Positions 24,801 through 36,697 of a DNA stretch of 64,000 nucleotides are shown here, piece after piece. Position numbers and translations under genes: made by a program. Below the pieces are notes generated by a model. The model was not told where the DNA came from and did no database searches. It saw only the letters and a program-made list of their open reading frames with translations. Origin of the DNA: Anthopleura xanthogrammica (Eukaryota > Cnidaria > Anthozoa > Actiniaria > Actiniidae); NCBI GenBank assembly GCA_964019055.1, contig OZ025214.1, positions 4,020,858-4,084,857 on the forward strand. Reading direction: 5' to 3'. The stretch's first letter is position 1; each line of letters begins with the position of its first letter.

Positions 24801-26390
24801 CACTGCATATCTGGGAATCTAAACAAACCATATTATATTCGTTGCTTGCGAAGTTTTATGAAAAAAGGTTTTAAATTTAGATTTTTCATAAAAAAATTAT
24901 AGTCTTTCTTTGAGTCCAAGACAGAAAGATTCCGTAAAACAGACATATTATCTAACACAAATATTTGTCGAGAATATTTACCGGATTTTCTTGCTTATTA
25001 TCATAATTTTTCCTATTATCAGGTAAACTATAGAAGGATGAATTATTTATTACTGGCGTGATTAACATTCGCCGATAGACGTGAAGTTGTAACCTCAAAG
25101 CAACTCTCTTTGGTTATTTTCAAATACTTAATTATCTGCTCTCAAGAACGTGATGACTAAGTCTTAGCTGAGATTTGTGTGGTTTGATAAGAGATTCAAA
25201 TAAAGATTTTAGAGTTCAGTTTGTATTATGCAGGTACTTGGTTCCATAACAAGAGCTGGAAAGCTTTGTATCGTTGAAAGAAAACCGCGATGGGGTTCTA
25301 ACTTGAATGAAAGGGAATTCATATCAGTTCGATTAAGATACGAATTGTTTTTGAATCTACAGTTCTGTTAGACGGCTGGTAATTCAAAATCAGTTGGCAA
25401 GAATATTTTTATTAGTTTTCAAGGTTCGACCCAAACTTGGTTCTAACTTGTACACAAAACGCAACTCCGCTATACAAATATTAACCCCTTTTATCATTTC
25501 GGTCAATATTTTTTATACCATTACATAATGTCTTCGAATAAGGACCAGCAATAACAAGCTTAAGCGATATTTTATTGTTATCTCGAGACATTCTTAGAGA
25601 TTTGTCTGGTCATATTTTTGTATTTGTCCGGCTTTGCACCTGTCAAGCCCAAGTCCTAAGATTTGCGTATAGCATTCCAGCACACATATTCGACCGTTCA
25701 GCACCAATATCCTACACTATTTTCCTAAAAACTCAACTTTGCTCGATTCTAGAAATTTTAATTGAATAATCGCATGTTCAAGATCTGAAACATCACTGTT
25801 AAACAAGACAGTTTGGATTATTGGATTCTTATTGTAAAGAAAGGCCGTTTGACAAACGTTTGAAGCAGAGGTACTGCGAAGCTACGTGCGCAAAGGATTT
25901 TGGGTCAAAATATCTGGTCCTAATTCTGAATTCAGAGCTCGTCCAAAAACGAAAACAAAACTGAAGAAATCTTCAAAACAAAGCAACAAAGCTCCAATTC
26001 AACTGATAATTACTTCCCTCCTCTCTCGCCCCCGGGGTTCTATATGCCTACTCCCCGCCCCTAACTAATTGTGTCTCCCCAAAACTGCACTGAGACGAGC
26101 TTTCCTGTTGCCCCCCAAAATAAAAATAGTAAGACTACAAATTTTCCACTAACTTCTCAGAATGTCAATGACTCGACTGCTTCAGCCCCAATTTTAGGGC
26201 ATCACAGCGCACCAATCGAAATTCTCGAGGTCACGGCTCAAAATGGGGCACATTTTCACAATCGTACAAAATCTGACGGCTGATGGATATTTATAGTTTA
26301 GATATTAGATTTGTTTTCGCGCCACAAGGTCAGTCAAGGCTCACTTAGATTTTATTTTTTATATCTATATATTTAAAATCAGTGGATACC
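18864..26390. other. Intergenic gene desert
   Basis: AT-rich sequence without recognisable exons on either strand. Contents: a GA-rich tract at 20911-21062, a diverged repeat at 21339-21440 related (partly inverted) to 35793-35905, T-runs at 21761-21772 and 21982-21997, and poly-C/T at 24755-24781. All ORFs here are under about 85 codons and of biased composition. Confidence 0.5.
20911..21062. repeat. Purine-rich (GAAA/GAGA)n tract
   Basis: Imperfect gaaa/gaga/ggaag units over about 150 bp, all purine on the plus strand. It produces a spurious Phe/Leu/Ser-rich minus-strand ORF. Confidence 0.9.
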
Positions 26391-26396
26391 GATTTT

Positions 26397-26705
26397 ATCG
26401 AACCCTGAAACAACCTCTGGGCTGATCAAAGTCAGTGCAGGGCTAACTCACAGATCGAACCCTGAAACAACCTCTGGGCTAATCAAAATCAGTGCAGGGC
26501 TAACTCACAGATCGAACCCTGAAACAACCTCTGGGCTAATCAAAGTCAGTGCAGGGCTAACTCACAGATCGAATTGGAATTTAGCAATTTAGTAATTTAG
26601 TTTGGTTTTACGAAGGGAGAAATACCAGGAAACCTGCCGAGAATAACCCTTGAATCAAGTGAGAGACATAACAAACTCTACTCGCATGTGATACCAGTAC
26701 CGCTT
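26397..26705 (-). mobile_element. SINE copy with triplicated 57-bp tail module, head-truncated
   Basis: Three direct repeats of 57 bp start at 26401, 26458 and 26515 (aaccctgaaacaacctctgg, then gctaatcaaagtcagtgcag, then ggctaactcacagatcg). The minus-strand SINE body follows (ggaatttagc, aaacctgccgagaataaccc, ttgaatcaagtgagagac, catgtgatacca). The A/B-box head seen at 18132-18184 is missing. Confidence 0.8.
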
Positions 26706-26986
26706 GAGAAGATATATTAGTAATAAATATGACTGACGACAATGAATTCTATCCTACCCATGCATGGGCGGAAAATGAAAAAAACAACAAACGAACAAAC
26801 TGACAAAGAACATATAATAGCACCCCAAAAAGTATCCAAGAAAGACGAAATAACTTACTAAATGCGACAAGATGGTTTTGAAAACCAAAGATTAAAAAAT
26901 GAAACTCCAAGAAATCACCATGTATTGTGCAAAACAAATTGCTAAAATAAAAACATCACTTTGATTAAACCCGCCTCAGACGACTT

Positions 26987-27275
26987 CACGTTGTTTCCTG
27001 TTGTTTGGAAATGAAACTTAAGACGTCAATATCACGTTGCAACTTTTCTAGAAAACGGTGGGCTGAAAAAATTAAACAATAGGCCAAGTCCAGGTGCTTA
27101 AGACATACCTACGAGGTCTTTAAGTTTGGTTTCCTAAATTTGCGTTGTTTTTTCAAAAAAGACGTAAATATCACTTCATGCAGTTGCCACTTTTCTAGAA
27201 AACGGTGGGCTGGAGAAATAAAAACAATCGGCAAAGTCCAAGTGCTTAAAATATCCCTTCAAGAGCTCTTTAGAC
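26987..27275. repeat. Direct duplication of about 135-145 bp
   Basis: Segments 26987-27125 and 27141-27275 share acttttctagaaaacggtgg, gctg, aaacaat, gcaaagtcca-type and gtgcttaa blocks in the same order. They are diverged copies with a 15-bp gap. Origin unknown. Confidence 0.75.
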
Positions 27276-29693
27276 TAAACTACTTTAGTCTTGCTTCCTA
27301 CACTGATTTACGTTCTTTTTCAATACTTGTTTTTATTACCAATTCTCTGAATTCGAAACGAGTAGAGTAGCTACGTGCGTAGACAGGCCCGTAGCAGGGG
27401 GAGGGGCATGGGGGGCCTTGCTATGAGCCTGGTAGAGTATGCTCTCACTCTTATTAAATAAACCCTTAAATTATCGGGTCGACACCACTTGCTGTAACAA
27501 ACAATAGCCCCAATTTTCGACTTCTAAATAATTGAAGTTCTTAATTCACCTGTTTTTGTTTTTCTGGGACAAGATAGTTCCGTCTATAAGTGGCATTATT
27601 TTACTGCGAGCTTCGACTCAACAAGTTGAATATTTTCTCTATCGGGCAATATCCCCAAAAATCTCAAGAATTGTCTTGTTTTGTAAGTATACTTGCTCAG
27701 ATTTCCTTGATTAGTCACTCGTTTTTGCTTTAACTATCGTTTTTATTAAACCGGCAAACTGTAATTGCTCGCAAAAAGCGGGATAAGTGAGTTCTTCTCA
27801 TCTAAGTGATGGACAAGGTCCACCTTGAGGTTCATCAAGTGAAAAGAGTCTATTTTTTTCTATACGAAAATAGCTAAAAAATATTACGGGACGAACCGCT
27901 TTGGAACTGCTTTTTCACGCGCAAAGATAAGTCGACTTTTTGCGCAACATTTCGGAATCAATCATCCGTTGCCGTATCCAAAAACCATTTCTGCATTTCC
28001 ACATCCGGTATTTTTTATCCTCGTTTATCGAGGTTATAACACTTCATAGCCAGTCGCTAACAAACCTGTCAGTGGCCATCATTCTGTGAACGAATTGGAA
28101 TTTAGAAGTTGATTTTTAGTACTCAACGAATAGCATCGTGATAGCATCGTTATAGCGAGCGGCGTGAGGAAACTCGAGAAACTCATTTAGATCGGAAAAA
28201 AAAGAGAAAATGATAATTTGCTTCTAACTTTTTTTGCCTCTTTCTATCTTTTGTATCTTTTTATCTCTCCTATAAAATTCCGTCCGATTATGGACTACAT
28301 TAAAAAGATGGGTGTTGGTCGTATAATTTCATTTGTTTTGCCATTAAGACTTTTAAGAATGCATCAGAGAACCCAGGAAAAAAACTAATCAAAAGCTTAG
28401 AAAGTTGTTAAAATTTACCATCGTGCTGAAACAAGTTGCCCTAATTCGCTATTTAGCGAGAATTTCGATTGGTTGGTTCAGTTTCCTGGTGAGGCGACCA
28501 AAACAACTCTCAAAGATTTATGAGTTGAGTTGAGTTGAGTTGAGTTGAGTTGAGTTGAGTTGAGTTGAGTTGAGTTGAGTTGAGTTGAGTTGAGTTGAGT
28601 TGAGTTGAGTTGAGTTGAGTTGTTTTCAGTTGAGTTGTTTTCAGTTGAGTCGAGTCGATTTTGTTTCAGTTGAGTTCAGTTGTTTTCAGTTGAGTAGAAT
28701 CGAGTTGAGTTGAGTTGAGTTGAGTTGAATTTCAATAACTTCAGTTTAGTTCCTTATATTGGTCTTCTTTACTGAGCTCTACGCCTCCAGTTGGTTGTTT
28801 ACGGGTCTACGAAACTTAGCTAACAGACCAGGTGTCCCTCATCCCCGTTGACTCAATTATTTCAAGCCCATTTTGAAGACCCAGTATTCATTTTCTAAAA
28901 TAAAAGATTACAAAATTATCCATGATGTTCCTCTATTGTCTTCACCCTAAGAGCCATCAACGAAACACATTAGTTCAAAACAACCAATCAAATTCTTTGT
29001 TTTTCTTTTGGGCTTTTTTCAATAAAGTGTTTAAGTAAGTTTTCAATAATGTTACTATGGGCACTGAAAAGCCGTTCTCGGCTGTACTACTCGGGAAAGA
29101 TCTAGATAATTCAGCTTTGGGACACTTTGCAAAACTTTAGATATTACCAGAACACAACTGAGTTTATCGTCACCGAAAGTTATAAATATATTCAAGCCGG
29201 CTAAGGTATTTCGTAAGGCATTTAAACTATTCAAACAACGCTATAAATTCTTAACTACACAGAATTCGAAGTTGACTAATATCAAGTTGGTGAATTGAGC
29301 TCAAATGTGTAGAAATTCGGGAGAAAGATTGCTCCTAAGAATTTAAGAATTGAAAGATGTAGACAAAAGAAGACGATAAAATCTGTTCTTCAGTTTGAAT
29401 AACTAGGAATGTTTATATTCTGGTAAATTACACAATCGATACAACTAGCAGGTTGCATAAGATTACTTTAAAAAATTTCTTTCAAAAATTCACAAATTCA
29501 CAAATTCAAAAAAATTTCTTTTTTCCAGAATTTAATTTCTTATACCCTTGTCCCAAAGTATAAATTTTGTAATATATTTTTTATTCATTTGATAAATATT
29601 TGAGTTTTATCTTGTTTGCGACACCCATTCTTTATCATTCTTTTTCTTTCTTTTACTATTCACAGATAGAGCAGTGGAAAATTCCTATACAAG
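27276..29693. other. Intergenic, 5' flank of channel paralogue 2
   Basis: Apart from the pentanucleotide array, AT-rich sequence with no exon. A polypyrimidine tract followed by cacag (acceptor ag at 29664-29665) lies 28 bp before the start codon at 29694. This suggests that a non-coding first exon and the true promoter are further upstream. Confidence 0.45.
28514..28720. repeat. (TTGAG)n pentanucleotide array
   Basis: About 20 perfect gagtt units (28519-28622), followed by interrupted units with tttcagttgagt variants to about 28727. No coding role. Confidence 0.95.
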
Positions 29694-32600
29694 ATGGATT
29701 TTGGATTCCTAAAAATTGTATTCATCCTCTCGTTGTTCAGCCTCGTTCACGCTTCAGCGGTGAGAGAGAAAAAGTACGTAAAATATATATACATATTTTT
29801 ACAATTTGAAACATTTCAAAACATCATTCTTCCTCCTCTTTTGCAAACTTTTTTACACAATATTTATGAGTTTCCCGTTCTTATTCTCTTGTTTTTAAAT
29901 GAAAATCTGTTTCCTTAGCTATGTTTTTACCTAAAAGATTTTTTTAAAGATTTTTTTTTACAGCGAAGCTTACAAAATTTTGAAGAAAACTTTTAAATTT
30001 CCTGTCAATTATCCGTCCATATTTTCTAGTCCAATCTTTTATTGATTAGACAAACTTTAATTCCCTGGTAACTCTTCAGAGTTTTATTTTATAAAGTTTG
30101 GAAGTTTTCATATTTTTGTTTGAATATTTGAACAGAGTTGTCCATTGTTCTCTCACGGTTTGTTAGAATATGTTTTGGCTTTCCACTCCCTTGCCATGAA
30201 TATGTCTTGAATATGTCGGCTTTTTACTTTTCATCTCCAGTTACCAAAAAAACAACATGACATGGTTGTCATGGGGATATTTTAAAATATTACAAGACAT
30301 TATTCTCTTCCTCCTCCACCCTCAAAAACTAAGGAGGATGAAATAATTATCGATTACAGAACATTCTAAAACATCCTTCACGCACACTATAAAGAGGATT
30401 AACATTAGAGTACACGACATATATCTGGAAAACAAATTCTTACTAGATGTAGCGCTTAGAGTGATGGCACTTGACCCGTGAAATATATATTTATCTAATA
30501 CAAATTAGTAGTCACGGATTCCATTGTTACTCATGTTTTATATCGACTCACTATTACACTATGAGTATTACATCAGTTTTGAATCACAGCCGGTTAAAAC
30601 GACGTGAAACATAGATGTTAACATCTGCTGGACTTTTCATTTTTAGGTCTGTCGAGGATTACAAAGAATCCATGGAAGAAGCAAAGAAGCTGTCCGATTT
30701 CATCAACAATGCTATCAAAAACAATGACAAGAAAACCAGACCAAACGCAGGAGGTATGACTGACATTGTACACCAGCTAGCAGCATGCGCAATAATATAT
30801 TATGTCTTTAGAGCTTGCGTTTCTTTTGGCTTCCACCTACTAGCATACGTAGGGGGTCAATTGGGGAGGGGAAGGGAAAGGGGAAAGTCCCTTACCCCAA
30901 TGCGCCGCTATGCCAACTTGATTGCAGGCTCGTATAGAAACAATCCTAATAACATTACTATTATTAGTTAGCCTCGCATCCAAGATAGTTTTGTTAAGGG
31001 ATTGATACACCTTATTACATTTGGAAAAATTCGCGAAATGAAGGTGTCGCAAAGTGGGTTTCTAAAGGGACTTGTACGTGTTTAGGAACAAATTATGAAT
31101 GATTTATTCGACAAAATCGCGAAATTAAAGTGATCAAGGATTTTTTTTTCTCGCAAAATCGCGAAATTAACGTGTCGCGAAAATTGTATGCAATAAGGTA
31201 TTACTTTCCAAAAAGGCTTTTTGAAAACCACAAGACTGATATAATCCTATAATTTCACTTCCCCCAGGGCACTGATTTTTAATATCTCCAACACACAGCT
31301 GTCTATGAATATTATTTTCGAACGTAAACGATAAGACACTATATCAAAGAATAGAGAAAACGGTCGAATTATGCCTAATCTTTTTGTTTCAAAATCAAAA
31401 ATTACTTTATCTTATAAACTCACAGAAGCTTGCCATTTTCTTTACTTCTGAACGCATTCGAAACAAAATTCCACTGCTATTTTAATGTATAAACGTTAAT
31501 GTATAAACATCCGCTAAATTTAAAGTAGTTTAGTAATATTCAAGAGATGGGTTAAGTTAAAAAACGAGACCCATTTTAATGTTATTTTTCAATATTTAGA
31601 AAAAAAAATTGCGTTAGGAAACGGTAATAAAAGTTTTCATAATTATCAAGAAATGAGATAAAATTATTTCTTATTAGAATGAAAAGGTAGTGTAAAATAG
31701 AATACCTGGTTTTCTCTTCGCTCTGGCTTCGTTTTTCTCCTTTTCTTCTTTTTAATTTGCCACAAATCACAAATACAGGCTGTTTTTTCGCGCTTGAGGA
31801 ATCGTCTCGTTTCACTTTAGCTCTAACAAACTTCTCATTTAAAAAGAGAAAGCTGAAATAATCTTTTAAGCTTTCTTTTCGAGACTCAAACTGAAAGATA
31901 TGAAGAGATCAAACGCACTTTCTGCGCAATTGATTTGTCACAAATTGAGCCAATCAGAGCCAAGAATCACAGAGACAAAAAAACATTTGAAAGCCAAGTA
32001 ATCGATCAGCGCAATAGATTAGATTTTTAACTTGCTTTTTTTGTTTTCATTTAGCACATCTGATAAGATTTAATGCGTTTTTACGAAGCTCAGTATCTTA
32101 ATTGTGAGCGTCTTTAACAAATGTATTGGTTAATAGAATATATTCTGCCCTGAGGGGAAAATGGCACATCTACAGCTCATTTATTTTTCTTTCGTATAGA
32201 CCCCTTGCAGCACGTTGGAATGCAGCTCAATTTGGAGGACAAAGCAATTGGTTTCCAATTCTCAGGAGATGGAAATTCTTTTTTTTTTTGCCCTCCAAAT
32301 TGAGCTGCTTTGACGTCAAGTGTTTTCCTCGTTTTCTTTCCATATAAGAGCTATAGCAAATGATAAAATCAGTCTCAGAGTGTGTTGTGTTTTTCTTTCC
32401 AGGACCTCCAGTCGTTGTCCAAGTAGAATTTAAAGTCGTCTCTTTTGGTGAAATCAAAGAAGCAGAGATGGTAAGATACAAGAAAAAAACAAAGATTTTT
32501 CTTAATGCTAAGACAGCTCAGCCAATCAGAGCGCACCTTATATCATCCAATAATCTTTCCCCTTTGTAGATCTATTCGATGGATATATTTTTCCGTCAAT

Positions 32601-35600
32601 GGTGGTACGATCCTCGCTTTGCTCATAACTTCAGCACTCCATTCACCATGGCTGCAGACGCTACTCAGTTGTTCTGGACACCGGACACATACTTCTGGAA
32701 CTCAAAACTAGCCAAGTACCACAGGGTGACCAGAGAGAATATGAGAGTCATGATCAACCCTGATGGAAAAATTTACTTCAGTACGAGGTAAAATATCTTA
32801 TGGGCGAGAGGGGAGGGGGTGGGGAGTATCACAGGGTGACCAGTTAGAAAACCCTGATGGTAAGATGTACTGGTAAAAGTACTGTAGTGTTCGAAGTGGA
32901 GGAGGATCAGGGGAGACCGCAGAGGGACCAAGTAAAAAACTTGTTAGGAGTGGGTTAGAGAAATACCACAGGGTGACCATAAATAATATGAGTGTGTTAA
33001 CATAAGCCTTTTTTACTTTAATACAGGATTACCTTAACTGCACAGTGTGACATGGACCTTCGTCTGTACCCAATGGATACACAAGAGTGTCCTCTGATTA
33101 TTGAAAGCTGTGAGTATTGCTGATTTAACAAATCATGTCAAAGCAACCTCAAAGGCCCGGAGATACGGTGCCACTGTCACGCAACGTTGCACGCAGTGAG
33201 ATATTTTAAAGGGATGTCACGCGTAACAACTTTTCCTATGACAAAACTTTTCGGGCTCCACAGTTCTGGTCACCTAATGTTTTTAATTTTTTTTAAAATT
33301 TCATTGGCTGAGAATATCACGCATTTCCATTAAAGTTGCAGGTCGTGTTCACACGATTAAACTAATTGCGCGTTACGTTGCAGAAGTACAATTTGGTTGT
33401 TGTGTGTTGCGTATGCTACGTTGCGTGCAACAGTTTCTCCCTCCGCAAAAAGTCAATTTCTCAAACCCCATTCCGTCATGTAACGAGGGACACAGTTTTG
33501 TTAGTGACAGGCTAATAAGTGCTACCTTTGTAAAAATAAGGATGGTTCATACTGGATAGGCTCTTGGGTCGACTGAGTGTTCTATTGATTTTTCTGTCTT
33601 TACAGACGCGCACACAAGATCTGACGTAGACTATGTCTGGAAGGGAGGAAATAGGCAAAGTGTCGAGATTGTTTCCAAGCAGATGGCACAGTTTGAATTC
33701 ATGGGTGCTTCTACGATTGTCAACTCGCAAACCAACAGTAAAGGTATCTTATCTAGAAACTAAATCTTTGCCACTAAATATTTCACTCCTGTAGCCATGA
33801 GGGATGTACCAGCCTCAAAAATAACCCACTTTATACTAGTTATACAATGGTTTCGAGTGGCATACCGTGGCATATCCCGCGAGTCACTTGTAGTTTCTAG
33901 TATACACACGAGCCTTTAGGTGATTACAAGTGACGAGTGGGATATCCACTGTATGCCACGAGAAACCATCTTATAACCATTTTATCCCACACCATAGAAA
34001 ATACAAATGCGTAGATTCAACGCACAGTGCATGATGGGAAGGAAGAGTGAAATACCGACGAATATACAACGACTTTTCTGCTTTCCTTATTGGCTGTATT
34101 TTCTATGGTGTGGGATAAAATGAGATAGGCGCAACCCTTGACCGCATATAATTCCATCGCTGTTCGTTCGGCAGGTTCATTTGCCAGTCTTCATGCAAAA
34201 TTCCGCTTCAAGCGCCGCGTCAACTACTTCATAACAGCCACCTATATGCCAGCAATGATCCTGGTCATACTCTCCTGGTGTACATTCTGGATCCACAGGA
34301 ATGCTGTCCCTGCCAGGGTTACCCTCAGGTAAGTTATACCTTGTTGTATAATGTTATGAATTATAGAATATGAGATGGCATGGCTGTCTCTCACTGCTTC
34401 GTAGCTCATGTCTGAAGTCACTGCTTCGATACTTTTTTTAACCACTTATGTTTGTTTGACGTGTTGTTCTTTCCCTTGCAAGGAAGATTTTTCTTCGGCT
34501 ACTCCGTAAAAAAACAACCTGTGAGTTGAGTGTTGCGCGTTGTAATGAAGTGGAAGTGTGAGAAGTGAACCTCACGGAAGAGCATTTTAGTGGGAGTGAT
34601 AGCCGTAAAATATTATTAAAATATTGTTTTTGGTAGTACGCGTTATAAGAATTTCAAGGGACCATGAACGATTGCTGCAAATCTTGGTTGTGTAGTTGAA
34701 CCGCGCCGGCGGAACGACTGCAGTTTGCGATGAGGTTGCACCGTTTAAAACTAAAATTTCAGGAGGAACGTATTAGTAGCACAATCAAAATTAGTTTCAT
34801 CATGAAAATTTTTATTAATCCTTTATGTATCAACTACTTGTTCTCATATTTTTCAGTATTACTACAATCTTGACCACCATTCTCTTGTACGGCACTGTCA
34901 ACGCCAGCATGCCCAAAGTCAGCTACTCCAAAGCCCTCGACTACTTCCTGATGACGTCTCTTGGGATTATTTTCATGTCACTGCTGGAATACGTACTCGT
35001 TCTTAATACTCATCCTAACCTGAGACGAGAAAACGACGAAGATGAAACTGCTAGCGAGCCTCTCACTTCAACCGAAAAATCTGGAACTTCAAAGGTAAAT
35101 TCTAAAGATATCCTCTTCTACAGTGAATTTTTCTGCGCTAGTTATACTCCGAGACTGCAAATCCATTATTTGTGCACCAAAACCCCAGTATTTCCGCACC
35201 AAAGCCTGTACCTGGCAACAAAAAGTTAGTATTTGCCCACCGAAAACACATATTTGCGCACCAAAAATGCCCGTACTTGCGCACCAAAAAGATGGCATTT
35301 GCGAACTAAAAAACTATACACCTTGCGCACCAAAAATGTCCCTATTTTCGCACCAAAAAGGTCCGTACTTGCTTACCATAAATGCCCGTACTTGCTCACC
35401 AAAACGTCTCTATTTTCGCACCAAAAATGCCCGTACTTGCGTACCATAAATGCCCGTACTTGCGTGCCAAAACGTCTGTATTTGCGCACTAAAAGTGACC
35501 GTCGGATATTTATTCTAATTTCCTGCAGGACCTGACACCTGAAACCATTGTAACTATGATGGACAAAACCTCCAACGGAAGAAAAGCCAGTATGAAGGAT

Positions 35601-35783
35601 AAGATCACCACATGCCTCGCACCCAAACCCGCACCCAAGAATGAGAAAAATTTACCATACTTGGACGTGCACTGGATTGATCGCACCGCAAGAGTTATCT
35701 TCCCTCTTGTTTACTTTACTTTTGTTATCGCTTACTGGATCTACTATGTCAGTCATCCAAAAACTGACTTCTCCATTTTTTAG
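29694..35783 (+). CDS. Anion-type Cys-loop ligand-gated ion channel subunit, paralogue 2
   Basis: Plasma-membrane pentameric channel subunit, sister of the gene at 5758-10441. Nine exons: 29694-29773, 30647-30753, 32403-32470, 32570-32787, 33027-33109, 33606-33743, 34175-34328, 34857-35094, 35529-35783 (1341 nt, 446 aa, TAG). Signal peptide MDFGFLKIVFILSLFSLVHA. Loop D is FFRQWWYDPRF and loop A FWTPDTYFWN. Cys-loop C165-x13-C179 (CDMDLRLYPMDTQEC). Loop B is ESYAHTRSD. Loop C reads GSFASL, with S236 where paralogue 1 has arginine. M1 is followed by AVPARV. M2 has R279 at 0', T285 at 6' and L288 at 9'. M3 ends MSLLEYVLVL. An acidic then basic M3-M4 loop and M4 (RVIFPLVYFTFVIAYWIYYV) complete it. 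In the 73-residue loop D-A segment about 56 positions match paralogue 1. Two introns (30754-32402 and 34329-34856) are absent from paralogue 1. Confidence 0.94.
32197..32322. mobile_element. Foldback MITE, family A, copy 4 (right end lost)
   Basis: Left terminus ta-gaccccttgcagcacg and arms gcagctcaatttggaggac / ccctccaaattgagctgc are clear. The right terminus is absent after tgacgtcaagtg. It lies in intron 2 of channel paralogue 2, 80 bp before the exon-3 acceptor. Confidence 0.8.
33839..33978. mobile_element. Foldback element in channel paralogue 2 intron 6
   Basis: Arms gttatacaatggtttcgagt-ggcataccgtgg and the inverted ccactgtatgccacgagaaaccat...ttataac. The next element begins at its right end. 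Confidence 0.7.
33980..34120. mobile_element. TIR element abutting the preceding foldback
   Basis: Perfect terminal inverted repeat of about 23 bp (ttttatcccacaccatagaa and ttctatggtgtgggataaaa), with about 95 bp of unique sequence between. It ends 54 bp before the exon-7 acceptor. Confidence 0.8.
35155..35505. repeat. 23-bp minisatellite (tgcgcaccaaaaatgcccgtact)
   Basis: About 13-14 diverged units alternating '...tgcccgtact' and '...cgtctctatt' types, in the last intron (35095-35528) of channel paralogue 2. It starts roughly 60 bp after the exon-8 donor. Confidence 0.88.
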
Positions 35784-36697
35784 AAAAGATCTCTTGAATT
35801 GACCCTTCTCAAAATGATCGTGTAGTGATGCGAGGCTAACATGAAAAGACAAAAGAAATCACACTTTTTCTTGATGGAATTTGTGGCATTTCTTTTGGTC
35901 CATCTTCAGTCAATAATATTTTCAATGGAACTGCAATATTTACTGTCAACTTCATCATTTAAGAAATGTTGAAGGAAACATTACGCGTATTGAGGGGTAG
36001 AAACCGAAAGGTTCAATCAAAGGAAAGTTCGAGAGTACATTTCTTTATTATTTGCGTATCCGGTGTACCGGGTGCGTGGCATCATTGGGTTAGTTATCGT
36101 ACATTAGCTTTGAAGAAGAAGACATTCTTTTATTGGATTGCCAGTTTGGAAATAATTTTCAGGCCTGTGAATTTACTGGAAGAACAAAACAGGAAAAGCA
36201 GGGAAAACTGGGACTACTGAACAATGTCCAGTTAAGCCTTGACCAAATCTTCCGAATGTGTTGCGCCCACCGAGGACCCGATATATACCAGTGAGTATAG
36301 AGACTGTTGTGGTGCAATATCGGGTAGGTGTTGCACCCATTGGGGGACCCGATATGGTGATGCAGTGTCAGCCAGGTGTACATGTTGCACCCATCAGGAA
36401 CCAAAACATCTATTTTTCAATGAGTTATATGGCTTGTGGTGAGGTTATATCGAGTAAGTGTTGCCCCCATGCCACCTGGGACTTCATATACCTATCTACT
36501 GGTGAGTCTAGGGTTGGACATGACATAATATCGAGTAGGTATTGCACCTACTGGAGACCTGATATACCTATCTACAGAGTATACACTACATCAACTCAAA
36601 GAGGTTACACAGATAAGTGAAAACTAAGAGAAAAAAATTGTATTACATTGAGTTTACTTTTTCAAAAAGACAGAAGGATAAGTTCCCAAGACCGGTA
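35784..36697. other. 3' flank of channel paralogue 2 with degenerate repeats
   Basis: Sequence at 35793-35905 resembles 21339-21440 (gaggctaaca, gaaatcacactttttct). Sequence at 36240-36560 holds four or five loose copies of a tgttgcacccat...gacccgatat unit. No exon is seen. It probably includes the 3' UTR. Confidence 0.55.

Noticed and set aside
26071..26283. ORF of 70 codons rich in Ser/Thr/Asn
   Set aside because: No homology recognised, no splice or promoter context, and length within chance expectation for this sequence.
33160..33440. Another copy of the ttgcacgcaatgttgc foldback in channel paralogue 2 intron 5
   Set aside because: Several acgttgc/gcaacgt words occur, but no arm aligns over more than about 20 bp, so it is too diverged to call.
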